Assembly (NCBI RefSeq): GCF_011602485.2
Contig: NZ_CP050022.2
Coordinates: forward strand, 3,802,001 to 3,866,000
DNA length: 64,000 bases
DNA from: Bradyrhizobium sp. 1(2017)
GTDB lineage: Bacteria; Pseudomonadota; Alphaproteobacteria; Rhizobiales; Xanthobacteraceae
Reading direction: 5' to 3'
Shown here: in pieces, positions 23,716 to 32,424 of the stretch
Layout of the letters: every line of letters starts with the position of its first letter
Numbering within the stretch: position 1 is the stretch's first letter
Translations under genes and position numbers: made by a program
Notes under the pieces: model-generated
Databases searched by the model: none
What the model was told of the DNA's origin: nothing
The model's input: only the letters and a program-made list of their open reading frames with translations

Positions 23716-23804
23716 GTAGGGTGGGCAAAGGCGCACTTGCGCCGTGCCCACGTTCTCTCGTTTCATTGGCAATGGTGGGCACGCTTGCGCTTTGCCCACC
23801 CTAC
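23716..23804. repeat. long palindromic intergenic repeat, Bradyrhizobium type
   Basis: The element begins GTAGGGTGGGCAAAGGCGCA and ends TGCGCTTTGCCCACCCTAC, so its two ends are near-perfect inverted repeats. Internal GTGCCCAC/GTGGGCAC copies add further pairing. It lies between two convergent genes. Repeats with this core occur many times in Bradyrhizobium genomes as REP/RIME-like dispersed elements (recalled, not searched). Confidence 0.75.
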
Positions 23805-23823
23805 AGGACCTCTGTGTGGCGTC

Positions 23824-24597
23824 TTACGCCGCTCCCAATCCCAGCTTCGCATAGATCCTTCTTGCATACGCCCCGAACGCGTCGGTGGTCTTCAGCGGCA
23901 GGTCGCGCGGGAAGGGCAGGTCGATCGGGAAATAGTCGGCCATCTTCGCGGGTCCGGCGGTCAGCACCGCGCAATGCGAGGACAGAAAGACGGCTTCCTG
24001 GATCGAGTGCGTGACGAAGACGATGGTCTTGCCGCTCTCGCGCCAGATCCGCAGCATCTCCAGATTCATCTGCTCGCGCGTCAAGGCGTCCAGCGCGCCA
24101 AACGGCTCGTCCATCAGGATCAGCTTTGGATCGTGGATGAAAGCGCGCGCGATCGCGGTGCGCTGCTGCATGCCGCCGGAAAGCTGCTGCGGATATTTCT
24201 GCTCGTAGCCGGCAAGCCCGACCAGATTGAGCAGATCGCGCGCCCGCTCGCGCGCGGCCTTCATCGGCAGGCCGACGATCTCGGCCGGCAAGAGCACGTT
24301 GTCCATGATGGTGCGCCACTTCAGGAGCAGCGCCTGCTGGAACACCATGCCGATGTCGCGGGTCGGATCGAACGAGCTCCTGGCGTTGCCGATCTTGACG
24401 GTGCCGCCGTCGGCGCCGTGCAGGCCGGCCAGGATCTTCATCACCGTGGTCTTGCCGCAGCCGGAGGGGCCGACCAGCGAGACCAGCTCGCCTTCCTGCA
24501 CGTCCATGGTGACGTCGGACACCGCCAGGAACTCGGCGCCGCCGCTGCGATAGACCTTGCGGACGCCTTGCAGGCTGATGAAGGGGGCCGAGCTCAT
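23824..24597 (-). CDS. ABC transporter ATP-binding protein (SsuB/TauB type)
   Basis: A 257-residue ATPase: Walker A GPSGCGKTT, Q-loop MVFQQALLLKW, signature LSGGMQQRTAIARA, Walker B LILMDEPFGALD, H-loop FVTHSIQEA. It belongs to the nitrate/sulfonate/taurine/pyrimidine import group. The ATG at 24597 overlaps the upstream stop (ATGA). It is the last gene of the operon read from 28287 and would energise the 27517-28287 permease. Confidence 0.85.
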   Translation of the reverse strand: MSSAPFISLQGVRKVYRSGGAEFLAVSDVTMDVQEGELVSLVGPSGCGKTTVMKILAGLHGADGGTVKIGNARSSFDPTRDIGMVFQQALLLKWRTIMDNVLLPAEIVGLPMKAARERARDLLNLVGLAGYEQKYPQQLSGGMQQRTAIARAFIHDPKLILMDEPFGALDALTREQMNLEMLRIWRESGKTIVFVTHSIQEAVFLSSHCAVLTAGPAKMADYFPIDLPFPRDLPLKTTDAFGAYARRIYAKLGLGAA

Positions 24598-25649
24598 GCC
24601 AGCCATTTGTCCAGGTTGGCGGCGACGAATGCATCGTCGCTGAGGTCGGCGTGCTCGCGCGTGACGCGGTCGATCTCCTCGGTCTGGCCGGGGCTGAGGC
24701 CCTCGTTCGGATCGAGGCACCACAGACCTTTCATCAGGCCCTGGCGCCGCAGCACCTCGTGGCAGCCGGCGATGCAGCCGTGAAAATTGTTGGCGACGTC
24801 GAAGAAGGCGCTGTTGCAGTCGGTGACGCGGGCATCGAGCGCGAGCAGGTCCGCAGGCACGCTGTCCTTGTGCCGCGCGGCCTTGCAGCGCTCGAACTGC
24901 TTGATGGCGCTCGCGGTCCACACCGACCAATGGCCGAGCAGGCCGCCTTTGAAGTAAGTTCGCGTCGTGACGCCCTTGTCGCGCAGGTCGAACGGCAGCA
25001 TCAGGTCGAGCAGGATGTGGTCGTCATTGCCGGTGTAGAGCGCGACGCGGTCGAGCGCGCCCGCGGCTGCCACGCCGCGGAGCACGTCAAGTGTACGGTA
25101 GCGGTTGAACGGCGCGATCTTGATGGCGATGACGTTGTCGACGGAGGCGAAGCGCTGCCAGAATTGGCTGGACAGGATGACGCCGCCGACGGCCGGCTGG
25201 AGATAGAAGCCGACCAGAGGAATCTCGGCGGCGACCGACGTGCAATGCGCGATGATCTCGTCCTCGGAGGCGGTCTTCATCGCAGCGAGGCTGAGCAGGC
25301 CGGCGTGATAGCCGATGTCGCGTGCGGTGCGTGCCTCCGCGACGGCCTGTCTTGTCGGACCCGCGAGGCCTGCGACCATCGCCAGCGGGCGCTTGGTCCA
25401 GCTTGCGGCGGTCTCCGCGGCGAGCTCGAGCACGGGACGGTAGAGGCCGACGTCGCGGATCGCGAACTGGGTCGTGTGCACGCCGACGGCAAGGCCGCCG
25501 GAGCCCGCGTCGATGTAATAGCGCGTGAGCGCGCGCTGGTGTGTCTTGTCGAGTTGCCGCTCGGAGGTGAGGGCGAGCGGGTGCGCCGGCAGCACGGTGC
25601 CGTCGGCGATCAGCTTGCGGACGTCGCTGTTGATCTGGCTGTGGTGCAT
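24594..25649 (-). CDS. DapA-like (dihydrodipicolinate synthase family) aldolase
   Basis: A 351-residue TIM-barrel lyase of the DHDPS/NAL superfamily. The Schiff-base Lys is in VIAIKIAPFNRY and the assisting Tyr is in VGFYLQPAVGG, both in the expected places. Substrate residues near LYTGNDD are conserved in type. It is not the lysine-pathway enzyme, since its N-terminus (LPAHPLALTSERQLDKTHQR) and context differ. It probably cleaves or makes a C-C bond in the compound imported by the surrounding ABC system. Start is 7 bases from the GNAT stop; stop overlaps the ATPase start. Confidence 0.75.
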   Translation of the reverse strand: MHHSQINSDVRKLIADGTVLPAHPLALTSERQLDKTHQRALTRYYIDAGSGGLAVGVHTTQFAIRDVGLYRPVLELAAETAASWTKRPLAMVAGLAGPTRQAVAEARTARDIGYHAGLLSLAAMKTASEDEIIAHCTSVAAEIPLVGFYLQPAVGGVILSSQFWQRFASVDNVIAIKIAPFNRYRTLDVLRGVAAAGALDRVALYTGNDDHILLDLMLPFDLRDKGVTTRTYFKGGLLGHWSVWTASAIKQFERCKAARHKDSVPADLLALDARVTDCNSAFFDVANNFHGCIAGCHEVLRRQGLMKGLWCLDPNEGLSPGQTEEIDRVTREHADLSDDAFVAANLDKWLA

Positions 25650-25655
25650 GATGTT

Positions 25656-26477
25656 CTATCCGAATTCAGGGCCGGCGACGGCGAATGGCATTTCTTCGGC
25701 GGTGATGGTGGCGGGGCCGAACCGCATGCGCTGGAACGGCCGCTCGATGGTCCAGCCAGTCGCAAGCAATCCATCCAGGAATGCGCGTTGCGAGGCGACG
25801 GCGTCGAGCAGGACGGGACGGCTCTCGGACCGCGCGATCGCATGAACCAGCGCCACTGCTTCGGCAGCCTGATCGGCGAACAGGGGGCCGATATGGCGCG
25901 CGGTTCTGCCGTCGCGAACCAGGGCGATGGCGCCTTCAGCTGCGACGATGCGTGACCCGGAGCGCTGCGCGAAGGCGGCGAGCAAGGCAGCTCGGTCGAA
26001 GCCGGTGGCTCCCCGGTCGCGGGCACAAAGCGCCTCGAGCGTTGCGGCGGCCGGTGCCGGTCCGGAGGACGGCTCGGGATTTGCCAGCTTCAGCCGGCGC
26101 AATTGCAAGGTCGGCGTGAAGCCCAGTGGCCCGTAGACGGCGGCGCCGTCGGGCGTGGCGTCGAGCCAGCTCGTCAGGCCGTTCTTGCGCGCTGTGTCCA
26201 GGCAGGCGTCGACGAGCCGCGTTGCAAGGCCGCGGCGGCGGTGCGAGCCTGAGACCAGCACCATGCTGATCCAGGCGTTGTTGCCGGAATAGGGCAGCAG
26301 GGCGGCGGTCGCGACCAGTCGCGCGCCATCGCGAATGCCGAACACGATGCCGTCGCGCAGGAAGATGTACCAATCCTCTTCGGTCTGGTTCCAGTGTGCT
26401 TCGGTCGAGAGCGCGAGCCCCGCGATCGCGTCCTGCACGCCGAGCTTGAGGACGAGCGGAGCCTCAGTAGCGTCCAT
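25656..26477 (-). CDS. GNAT-family N-acetyltransferase
   Basis: A 273-residue protein. Residues ~5-130 carry the acetyl-CoA site SGSHRRRGLATRLVDACLD and the usual GNAT beta-bulge (AALLPYSGNNAWISMVLV), ending DGAAVYGPLGF. A second half-like segment (PVLLDAVASQRAFLDGLLAT) forms a degenerate GNAT repeat, as in two-domain members. The gene overlaps the SDR gene by 14 bases within the ABC operon. It may acetylate an amine intermediate of the imported compound (inference). Confidence 0.8.
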   Translation of the reverse strand: MDATEAPLVLKLGVQDAIAGLALSTEAHWNQTEEDWYIFLRDGIVFGIRDGARLVATAALLPYSGNNAWISMVLVSGSHRRRGLATRLVDACLDTARKNGLTSWLDATPDGAAVYGPLGFTPTLQLRRLKLANPEPSSGPAPAAATLEALCARDRGATGFDRAALLAAFAQRSGSRIVAAEGAIALVRDGRTARHIGPLFADQAAEAVALVHAIARSESRPVLLDAVASQRAFLDGLLATGWTIERPFQRMRFGPATITAEEMPFAVAGPEFG

Positions 26478-27501
26478 CGCGCACCTCGTATTTGGTGGGC
26501 TTGCCGAGGCTCGGCATAGCGCGCGAGACCCAGTCCGCGGTCCAGGCGATCAACTGCTCGGTGTCGACGACGGGCAGGCCGAACAGCTCGACCGCTTGCG
26601 ACGTATCGGTCAGCCACGCGGTCGGCTCCTCCTTGCCCGTCAGCACCGGCGCGCGGCCGAACCTTGCGCCGAATTTCTGGGCGAGATCGCGCACCGCCAG
26701 GATCTCGTGGCCGCTGACATTGATCGGCGAGGTCGGCGCCGTGCAATGGGCGAGGCAGCGCAGCGCCTGCGCCGACGCATCGCCCTGCCAGATGAAGTTG
26801 ACATGCCCCAGGCTGACGTCGATCGGCGTACCCGTGAGCACCTTCGTGGCGATGTCGTGCAGGACGCCATAGCGCATGTCGATCGCGTAATTGAGGCGGA
26901 ACAGCCGGCCGGGCGTATCGAACTTGCGCGAGAAATATTCGAACATGCGCTCGCGGCCGACGCAGGACTGGGCGTATTCGCCGGGCGGGTTCGGTGCCAT
27001 CTCCTCGGTCGAGCCTTTGCCGTCGACCGGCACGAACGGATAGATGCAGCCGGTCGAGAACGCCACGATGCGGGAGGAGGGGAAGGCCTGCGCGACCAGC
27101 GCCGGCACATGCGCATTCATCGCCCAGGTCAGCGACAGATCGCCCCCGGCGCCGAATTTTCTACCGGCCATGAAGACGATGTTGGGGGCTTTCGGCAGGG
27201 CTTGAATCGCGCGCTCGTCCATCAGGTCGCAATTGACGGTCTCGACGCCGCGCGCGTGCAGCCAATCCTTGACGGTGGCGTCGCTGAAGCGCGCGACGCC
27301 GATGACGCGGCGATCCGGGACGGCGGCTTTTGCCAGTCCTGCCAGCGTCGGCCCCATCTTGCCGGCGACGCCGAGGATCATGATGTCGCCTTCGACCTTC
27401 GCGAGGTCGTCGATCAGGGCCTGCGTCGGCCGGCACAGGAGCTCGTCGAGCGCCGCGATGTCGGGGATGGTCTTCGGCAGCGTCTGGCGGGTGAGCAGCA
27501 T
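26464..27501 (-). CDS. NAD-dependent epimerase/dehydratase-like protein
   Basis: A 345-residue extended-SDR-type protein. The nucleotide-binding loop is GVAGKMGPTLAG, followed by VIGVARFSD. The active-site region reads STGCIYPF, then EYAQSCVGRERM. The usual YxxxK pattern has Cys in place of Lys (Tyr-Ala-Gln-Ser-Cys). The catalytic Lys is therefore absent, so it may bind a sugar or acid nucleotide-like ligand without normal dehydrogenase chemistry. It lies between the permease and GNAT genes, 15 bases after the permease stop. Confidence 0.7.
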   Translation of the reverse strand: MLLTRQTLPKTIPDIAALDELLCRPTQALIDDLAKVEGDIMILGVAGKMGPTLAGLAKAAVPDRRVIGVARFSDATVKDWLHARGVETVNCDLMDERAIQALPKAPNIVFMAGRKFGAGGDLSLTWAMNAHVPALVAQAFPSSRIVAFSTGCIYPFVPVDGKGSTEEMAPNPPGEYAQSCVGRERMFEYFSRKFDTPGRLFRLNYAIDMRYGVLHDIATKVLTGTPIDVSLGHVNFIWQGDASAQALRCLAHCTAPTSPINVSGHEILAVRDLAQKFGARFGRAPVLTGKEEPTAWLTDTSQAVELFGLPVVDTEQLIAWTADWVSRAMPSLGKPTKYEVRDGRY

Positions 27502-27516
27502 GGATTTGTCCCTGGC

Positions 27517-28287
27517 TTAGTTTTGCCTGGCATCGCCGACCACGAACATGCGTTCGAGTGCCAGCACCAGGCCGTAGAGAGCGACACCAAGCAGCGTCAG
27601 CAGCACGACCGCCATCACCATCGCGGGCGTGTCGAGCGAGGACTGCACCTGGATCATGAGGTAGCCGAGCCCGCGCTCGGAGGCGATGAACTCGCCGACG
27701 ATGGCGCCGGCGACCGCGAGGATGGCGCCGACCTTCATGCCGGAGAAGATGTAAGGCAGCGAACCCGGCAGCTGGATCTTGCGGAACAACGTCCAGCGCG
27801 AGCCGCGCAGCGATTTGACGAGGTCGAGCAGATCCGGCTCGACCTCGCGCAGGCCGCGCGCGGTGGTGAGCAGGATCGGGAAGAAACAGATGCTGAAGGC
27901 GATCAGGATGTTCGGCACGATGCCGTAGGAGAACCAGACGATGAAGAGCGGGCCGAGCGCGACCTTCGGGATCATGTTCAGCGTCACGAACAGCGGCAGC
28001 AGCACGAGGCTGAGCAGCGGCGCCCAGCTGAAGATCACCGCCAGCGCGACGCCGACCAAGGCGCCGAGCGCGAAGCCGCCGAGGATCTCGATCGCGGTCA
28101 CCAGCGTGTTGGCGCCCCAGGCATAGCCTGCGGTTCCCAGCGTCTGCACGGTGGCGAGCGGCGAGGGCAGGATGAATTTCGGGACCTGGAAGGCGTCGAC
28201 CGCGACCTGCCAGAGCACGAGCACGGCAAGGTGCACGATCAGCACGATCGCAAAGCTGCGTGCGGTGCGCGCCCGGTCGGCTGCCAA
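27517..28287 (-). CDS. ABC transporter permease (SsuC/TauC type)
   Basis: A 256-residue inner-membrane permease with about six spans. The cytoplasmic coupling motif is LLDLVKSLRGSRWTLFRKIQ followed by LPGSLPYIFSGMKVG. It is the first gene of the five-gene operon and pairs with the 23824-24597 ATPase and the divergent binding protein at 29119. The palindrome at 28355-28370 lies 68 bases upstream of its start. Confidence 0.85.
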   Translation of the reverse strand: MAADRARTARSFAIVLIVHLAVLVLWQVAVDAFQVPKFILPSPLATVQTLGTAGYAWGANTLVTAIEILGGFALGALVGVALAVIFSWAPLLSLVLLPLFVTLNMIPKVALGPLFIVWFSYGIVPNILIAFSICFFPILLTTARGLREVEPDLLDLVKSLRGSRWTLFRKIQLPGSLPYIFSGMKVGAILAVAGAIVGEFIASERGLGYLMIQVQSSLDTPAMVMAVVLLTLLGVALYGLVLALERMFVVGDARQN

Positions 28288-28354
28288 GTGTTTGCTCCCT
28301 GTTGTCCGCGGCCTCGCTGCCGCGATGTCAGCCTAACGCTCCTTGGGGCAAGTT

Positions 28355-28370
28355 TCAACCAGTTGGTTGA
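28355..28370. promoter_or_regulatory. TetR-type operator upstream of the ABC operon
   Basis: TCAACCA, two bases, TGGTTGA: perfect 7-base arms. It lies between the TetR stop (28371) and the permease start (28287). A matching site (CAACCA-AA-CAGTTG, one mismatch per arm pair, same 2-base centre) lies at 29022-29035 upstream of the binding-protein gene. Two sites of the same design at the two promoters support control by the TetR gene between them. Confidence 0.7.
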
Positions 28371-29018
28371 TTAGGGGCGGAGCGAATGGAGTACCAGATC
28401 GGCGACGTGGCGGCGGCGGGCGCGCCGCTGGGCGCGGCTCGACAGGTCCTTGCCGAAGATTGCCGAGAGCGTCGGCGTGTTGGAGAAAAAGAAATAGCTG
28501 AGGCCCGCAATGGAGATATAGAGCTGGACGGCGTCGATCCCCTTGCGGAACGCGCCCGAGCGCACGCCTTCGTTGAGGATGTGGGACACGCTCTTGACCA
28601 GGGGAGAATGCATCGCCTCCAGCCGCGTCGAGCCGCGGACGTGGCGGGCACCGCCGCGGTTCTCGTCGTTCAGAAGCACGATGAAATCAGGGTTTGCCGC
28701 GAGGTGGTCGAATGAGGCTTCGATCAGCCTGCGGATCGCCTTTTCCGGCGGCAGGCCTTCGAGATTGAGCCTGCGCTCCTGCTCGCGGATGTCCTCATAG
28801 ACCCATTCGAGCACGGCGAGGTAGAGCGCGTCCTTGTCGCCGAAGTAATGATAGACGAGCTGCTTGTTGACACCGGCGCGCTCCGCGATCTCGTCGACGC
28901 GAGCTCCCGCAAGGCCGTGCCGGGCGAATTCCAGGCGGGCGGCGGTCAGCAGCTTCTTGCGGGTCGCGATGGGGTCGCGGCGCTGCGGCACGGTGTCGCC
29001 AGATCGTTTTGCGGGCAT
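28371..29018 (-). CDS. TetR-family transcriptional repressor
   Basis: A 215-residue protein. The N-terminal HTH reads ATRKKLLTAARLEFARHGLA, then ARVDEIAERAGVNKQLVYHY. The rest is a ligand-binding helical domain (LIEASFDHLAANPDFIVLLN, then YISIAGLSYFFFSNTPTLSA). RutR/PsrA-type regulators have this 'VNKQLVYHYFGDKDALY' HTH. It lies between the ABC operon and the divergent binding protein, with operator-like palindromes on both sides. ATG at 29018 is preferred over 29039, because the operator covers 29022-29035. Confidence 0.85.
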   Translation of the reverse strand: MPAKRSGDTVPQRRDPIATRKKLLTAARLEFARHGLAGARVDEIAERAGVNKQLVYHYFGDKDALYLAVLEWVYEDIREQERRLNLEGLPPEKAIRRLIEASFDHLAANPDFIVLLNDENRGGARHVRGSTRLEAMHSPLVKSVSHILNEGVRSGAFRKGIDAVQLYISIAGLSYFFFSNTPTLSAIFGKDLSSRAQRRARRRHVADLVLHSLRP

Positions 29019-29021
29019 TTC

Positions 29022-29061
29022 CAACCAAACAGTTGACAAGTTGAAGGCGGGCTTGTTGCAT
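29022..29061 (+). promoter_or_regulatory. promoter and operator of the binding-protein gene
   Basis: CAACCA-AA-CAGTTG (29022-29035) overlaps a TTGACA -35 box (29033-29038). TTGCAT at 29056-29061 follows after 17 bases and can serve as a weak -10. A repressor here would block the promoter of the 29119 gene. The site also lies at the TetR start, so autorepression is possible. Confidence 0.6.
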
Positions 29062-29118
29062 TGGTAGCCTCACATGGGGAGAGCGACAAGCCGGGTCGCG
29101 GCAATGAGGAGAGGTGCG

Positions 29119-30135
29119 ATGAAGCATTTGCAGGCGGCGGGCTCTGCCCTGGTGTTGGCTCTGGCGCTCGGTGCGTTGGCGGTGCCCGCGCGCGCGGGCG
29201 AGGCGGTCAACCTGATCCTGAATTGGACGCCGACGGCCGACCACTCGCCGTATTATTACGCCAAGGCGCAGGGCTGGTACGAGAAGGCGGGCATCGATCT
29301 CACGATCGAGACCGGCAAGGGCTCCGGCGTTTCCGCCGCCAAGGTCGGCTCCGGCGGCTCGCCGTTCGGCGTCGCCGATCTCGCCACCATGCTGGTCGCC
29401 AAGAGCAAGGGCGCCGATACCGTTGCGGTGATGAGCGTCTATGCCAATACCGGCCAGACCTTCTACTGGCTGAAGAGCTACGGCGTGAACGGCGTGAAGG
29501 ATTTCGCGGGGCACAAGATCGGCAATCCGCCCGGCGATGCCTCGCGCGTGATGTGGCCGGCGTTTGCCAAGGCTGCGGGCCTTGCGCCTGACTCCGTCGG
29601 CTTCGTCAATGTCGGGCCGACCGCGAAGATCGCGGCGCTGAAGAGCCACACGGTCGACATCATCAGCGACTTCTACAACGAGCACGACCTCAAGGTGATC
29701 GAGTTCGGAAGCGACCTCGGCTACGTCAACTGGAAGGACATCGGACTCAATCCTTACGGCAACTCGCTGATCGTCAACGGCGCATACATGCAGAAAAACC
29801 CGAAGGTCGTCGAAGATTTCGTGCGCGTCACGCAGAAGGCCTTTGCGGCCTGCGTCGCCGACGTCACGCCATGCCTGAAGGCGCTGCTCGACCAGGTCTC
29901 CGGTCTCGACAAGGCGAACCAGGAGCGCCAGTGGGAGCGCATCAAGTTCCTGATGACCGACGAGTTCACGACGACCAAATCCCTCGGCTGGATCGACGGC
30001 GAGCGGATGAAGAAGGACTACGATCTGGTCCACACCTATCTCGGCATGGAGAAGCCGTTCGACGTGACGACCGCGTTCACGACGAAGATGCTCGACCCCG
30101 CCATCAAGATGGATGCGAGCAAGGTGAAGAAGTAG
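29119..30135 (+). CDS. ABC transporter substrate-binding protein (NMT1/THI5-like)
   Basis: A 338-residue binding protein: Sec signal (MKHLQAAGSALVLALALGAL, then AVPARAGEA), then LILNWTPTADHSPYYYAKAQ, then WYEKAGIDLTIETGKGSGVS, then DLATMLVAKSKGADTVAVMS. This is the NMT1/THI5 fold that binds hydroxymethylpyrimidine-like or sulfonate-type ligands. Exact substrate cannot be read. ATG at 29119 is preceded by AGGAGAGG, which rules out the upstream in-frame ATG at 29074. It is divergent from the permease operon and shares its TetR-type operator. Confidence 0.85.
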   Translation: MKHLQAAGSALVLALALGALAVPARAGEAVNLILNWTPTADHSPYYYAKAQGWYEKAGIDLTIETGKGSGVSAAKVGSGGSPFGVADLATMLVAKSKGADTVAVMSVYANTGQTFYWLKSYGVNGVKDFAGHKIGNPPGDASRVMWPAFAKAAGLAPDSVGFVNVGPTAKIAALKSHTVDIISDFYNEHDLKVIEFGSDLGYVNWKDIGLNPYGNSLIVNGAYMQKNPKVVEDFVRVTQKAFAACVADVTPCLKALLDQVSGLDKANQERQWERIKFLMTDEFTTTKSLGWIDGERMKKDYDLVHTYLGMEKPFDVTTAFTTKMLDPAIKMDASKVKK

Positions 30136-30186
30136 GGGGCTCTGTAGTCGCCCAGGACTCCGTCATTGCGAGCCGCTCTCCCTGAT

Positions 30187-30302
30187 GTCGTCCTGGCGAA
30201 GGCCAGGACCCATTGCCCCAGGGAGCAGTTGGACGAAGACGCGCTCCCCACCATCCGCAATCGATAGATTCCGCGGCGGGTCCTGGCTTTCGCCGGGACG
30301 AC
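30187..30302. repeat. long palindromic intergenic repeat, second family
   Basis: The left end (30187-30211) starts GTCGTCCTGGCGAAGG and the right end (30278-30302) is its inverted copy with 23 of 25 bases matching. The preceding CGTCATTGCGAGC is another short sequence often found in rhizobial intergenic repeats. The rest of 30136-30446 holds no gene. Confidence 0.7.
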
Positions 30303-30446
30303 GCCGGAGGTCGGGGTTGCGATCTGGCGTCCGTCGCCCAAAGCCCGCCCCAGCTATCCCCACGTAATGCCACAGAGAATTAACTGGCCGTTAACCATAT
30401 CCGCCGCATCGTTAACCATTCAATAACGGGGAACGAGTCGGCCGCT

Positions 30447-31142
30447 ATGGAGGCTGCAGCAAAAGTCCAACGCCAGATGGTGCGCCTGCGGGGACGCTCC
30501 TATGTCGCCTTCGTGTTCGTGCCGACGGTTCCAATCCTGGACTGGCTTCAGGAGATCGACGCCACGATCGCGCGCTCGCCGGGGTTCTTTGCCGGCCGGC
30601 CCGTGGTGATCGACCTGTCTTCGGTCGATCTGAGCCAATCCGGCATCGGCCATCTGCTCGCCAGCCTTCAGGACCGCAACATCCGCGTCCTCGGCATCGA
30701 GGGCGTGGAGGAGGGGCGGCTGACACTTTCGATGCCGCCGCTGCTCTCGGGCGGACGCAGCTGTGTGGTCGAGCCGAGCGCGCCCAAGAAGGCAGAGAAG
30801 GTCGGGACCAAGCCGACGTCGCTGCTGCTCGACCATCCCGTGCGCTCGGGCCAGACCGTGATCTTCCCGGAGGGCGACGTCACCATTCTCGGCTCGGTCG
30901 GGTCCGGTGCCGAGATCGTCGCCGGCGGCTCCATCCACGTCTATGGCGCGCTGCGCGGCCGCGCCATGGCCGGGGTCAACGGACATACCAGCGCGCGCAT
31001 CTACTGCCAGAAGATCGAGGCTGAACTGCTTGCAATTGACGGATTTTACCAGACTGCGGACGACATCGACGCCGCCTTGCGCGGCAAGCCGGCGCAGGCC
31101 TGGCTGCAGGGGAATACCATGCGAATTACAGCACTGAACTGA
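30447..31142 (+). CDS. minC: septum site-determining protein MinC
   Basis: A 231-residue protein. The N-terminal domain (residues 1-110) contains RLRGRSYVAFVFVPTVPILD and the SpoIIAA-like VVIDLSSVDLSQSG. The C-terminal beta-helix (130-225) reads VRSGQTVIFPEGDVTILGSV, then GSIHVYGALRGRAMAGVNG, with the conserved RGR/AG motif. MinC inhibits FtsZ polymerisation away from midcell and is carried by MinD. It is first of minCDE, 21 bases before minD. Confidence 0.95.
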   Translation: MEAAAKVQRQMVRLRGRSYVAFVFVPTVPILDWLQEIDATIARSPGFFAGRPVVIDLSSVDLSQSGIGHLLASLQDRNIRVLGIEGVEEGRLTLSMPPLLSGGRSCVVEPSAPKKAEKVGTKPTSLLLDHPVRSGQTVIFPEGDVTILGSVGSGAEIVAGGSIHVYGALRGRAMAGVNGHTSARIYCQKIEAELLAIDGFYQTADDIDAALRGKPAQAWLQGNTMRITALN

Positions 31143-31163
31143 CCAGCAAAGGAGACATTTCAG

Positions 31164-31979
31164 ATGAGTAAGGTACTGGTCGTGACATCAGGCAAGGGCG
31201 GGGTCGGCAAGACCACCACGACCGCCGCGTTGGGGGCCGCACTCGCGCAACGCGGCGACAAGGTCGTCGTCGTCGATTTCGACGTCGGCCTGCGCAACCT
31301 CGACCTCGTCATGGGGGCCGAGCGCCGCGTCGTATTCGACCTCATCAACGTGGTGCAGGGCGTGGCAAAGCTCCCGCAGGCACTGATCAAGGACAAGCGG
31401 CTGGAGAATCTCTGGCTGCTGCCGGCCTCGCAGACCCGCGACAAGGACGCGCTGACGGAGGAGGGCGTCGGCAAGGTCATCGCCGATTTGCGCGACCGTT
31501 TCGACTGGGTGATCTGCGACAGCCCGGCCGGTATCGAGCGCGGCGCCTCCATGGCCATGCGCTTCGCCGACGAGGCCGTGATCGTCACCAATCCGGAAGT
31601 TTCCTCGGTGCGCGATTCCGACCGCATCATCGGCATGCTCGATTCCAAGACCGTGCGGGCCGAGAAGGGCGAGCGCGTCGAGAAGCACATTCTCATCACC
31701 CGCTACGATCCCTCGCGCGCCGCACGCGGCGAGATGCTGACCATCGACGACATCCTCGAGATCCTCGCAACGCCCTTGCTCGGCATCATCCCCGAGAGCC
31801 AGGACGTGTTGAAGGCCTCCAACGTCGGCACGCCGGTGACGCTGTCGAACGCAGATGGAGCGCCGGCGCGGGCCTATATGGACGCAGCCAAGCGTCTCTG
31901 CGGCGAAAACGTGACGATGCACGTTCCGGCCGAGCGCAGAGGTTTCATGGACCGCCTGCTGCGACGGAGGGCTGCATGA
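31164..31979 (+). CDS. minD: septum site-determining ATPase MinD
   Basis: A 271-residue deviant-Walker ATPase: [16 protein letters not shown], then [14 protein letters not shown], then [14 protein letters not shown]. The C-terminal amphipathic helix with [12 protein letters not shown] supports membrane binding. It recruits MinC to the membrane and is stimulated by MinE. The ATG follows AAGGAGACATTTCAG. It overlaps minE by 4 bases. Confidence 0.97.
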   Translation: MSKVLVVTSGKGGVGKTTTTAALGAALAQRGDKVVVVDFDVGLRNLDLVMGAERRVVFDLINVVQGVAKLPQALIKDKRLENLWLLPASQTRDKDALTEEGVGKVIADLRDRFDWVICDSPAGIERGASMAMRFADEAVIVTNPEVSSVRDSDRIIGMLDSKTVRAEKGERVEKHILITRYDPSRAARGEMLTIDDILEILATPLLGIIPESQDVLKASNVGTPVTLSNADGAPARAYMDAAKRLCGENVTMHVPAERRGFMDRLLRRRAA

Positions 31980-32257
31980 GCATGGGTCTGCTTCGACTTC
32001 TCCGCGGCAAGAAGGCTTCGGCCCCCGTCGCTCGCGAACGGCTGCAGATCCTGCTTGCCCATGAACGCGGACAGCGCGGCCAACCCGATCTGCTCGCTGT
32101 GTTGCGTGAGGAAATCCTCGCCGTCGTGTCCAAGCACGTCACGCTGGACCCGACCAAGGTGATCGTGCGGCTCGAGCGCGGCGACGACGTATCGACCCTG
32201 GAGGTCGATATCGAGGTGCCCAACGATTTCGAGCGCAAGCGCGTGGCGGTCGCGTAG
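31976..32257 (+). CDS. minE: cell division topological specificity factor MinE
   Basis: A 93-residue protein. Residues 3-40 are the MinD-binding part ([20 protein letters not shown], then ILLAHER) and 45-90 the dimer domain ([20 protein letters not shown]). It drives Min oscillation. Starts within the minD stop (ATGA); a second ATG six bases later is equally possible. Confidence 0.95.
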   Translation: MSMGLLRLLRGKKASAPVARERLQILLAHERGQRGQPDLLAVLREEILAVVSKHVTLDPTKVIVRLERGDDVSTLEVDIEVPNDFERKRVAVA

Positions 32258-32295
32258 GGGACGCGACTGACGACGGCCCATTTGGGGTGGGTGAG

Positions 32296-32334
32296 AAGGC
32301 GGTCCGCCGGGCATGGCGGGCCGCCTTTTGTTTT
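32296..32334 (+). terminator. rho-independent terminator after minE
   Basis: AAGGCGGTCCGCC pairs with GGCGGGCCGCCTT around a 6-base loop, followed by TTTTGTTTT. It ends the min operon 38 bases after minE. Confidence 0.9.
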
Positions 32335-32424
32335 ATACGAAACCACCGTTTTGCCCGATTCCATCTCGACGCTGGATTGTCACCAAAAGACGTTACGCGT
32401 TTTGCTGGTCACGGAAGGGATGCC

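Noticed and set aside
26335..28374. Long forward frame opposite the ABC operon
   Set aside because: Shadow of the SDR, GNAT and permease genes, whose motifs and overlaps are clear.
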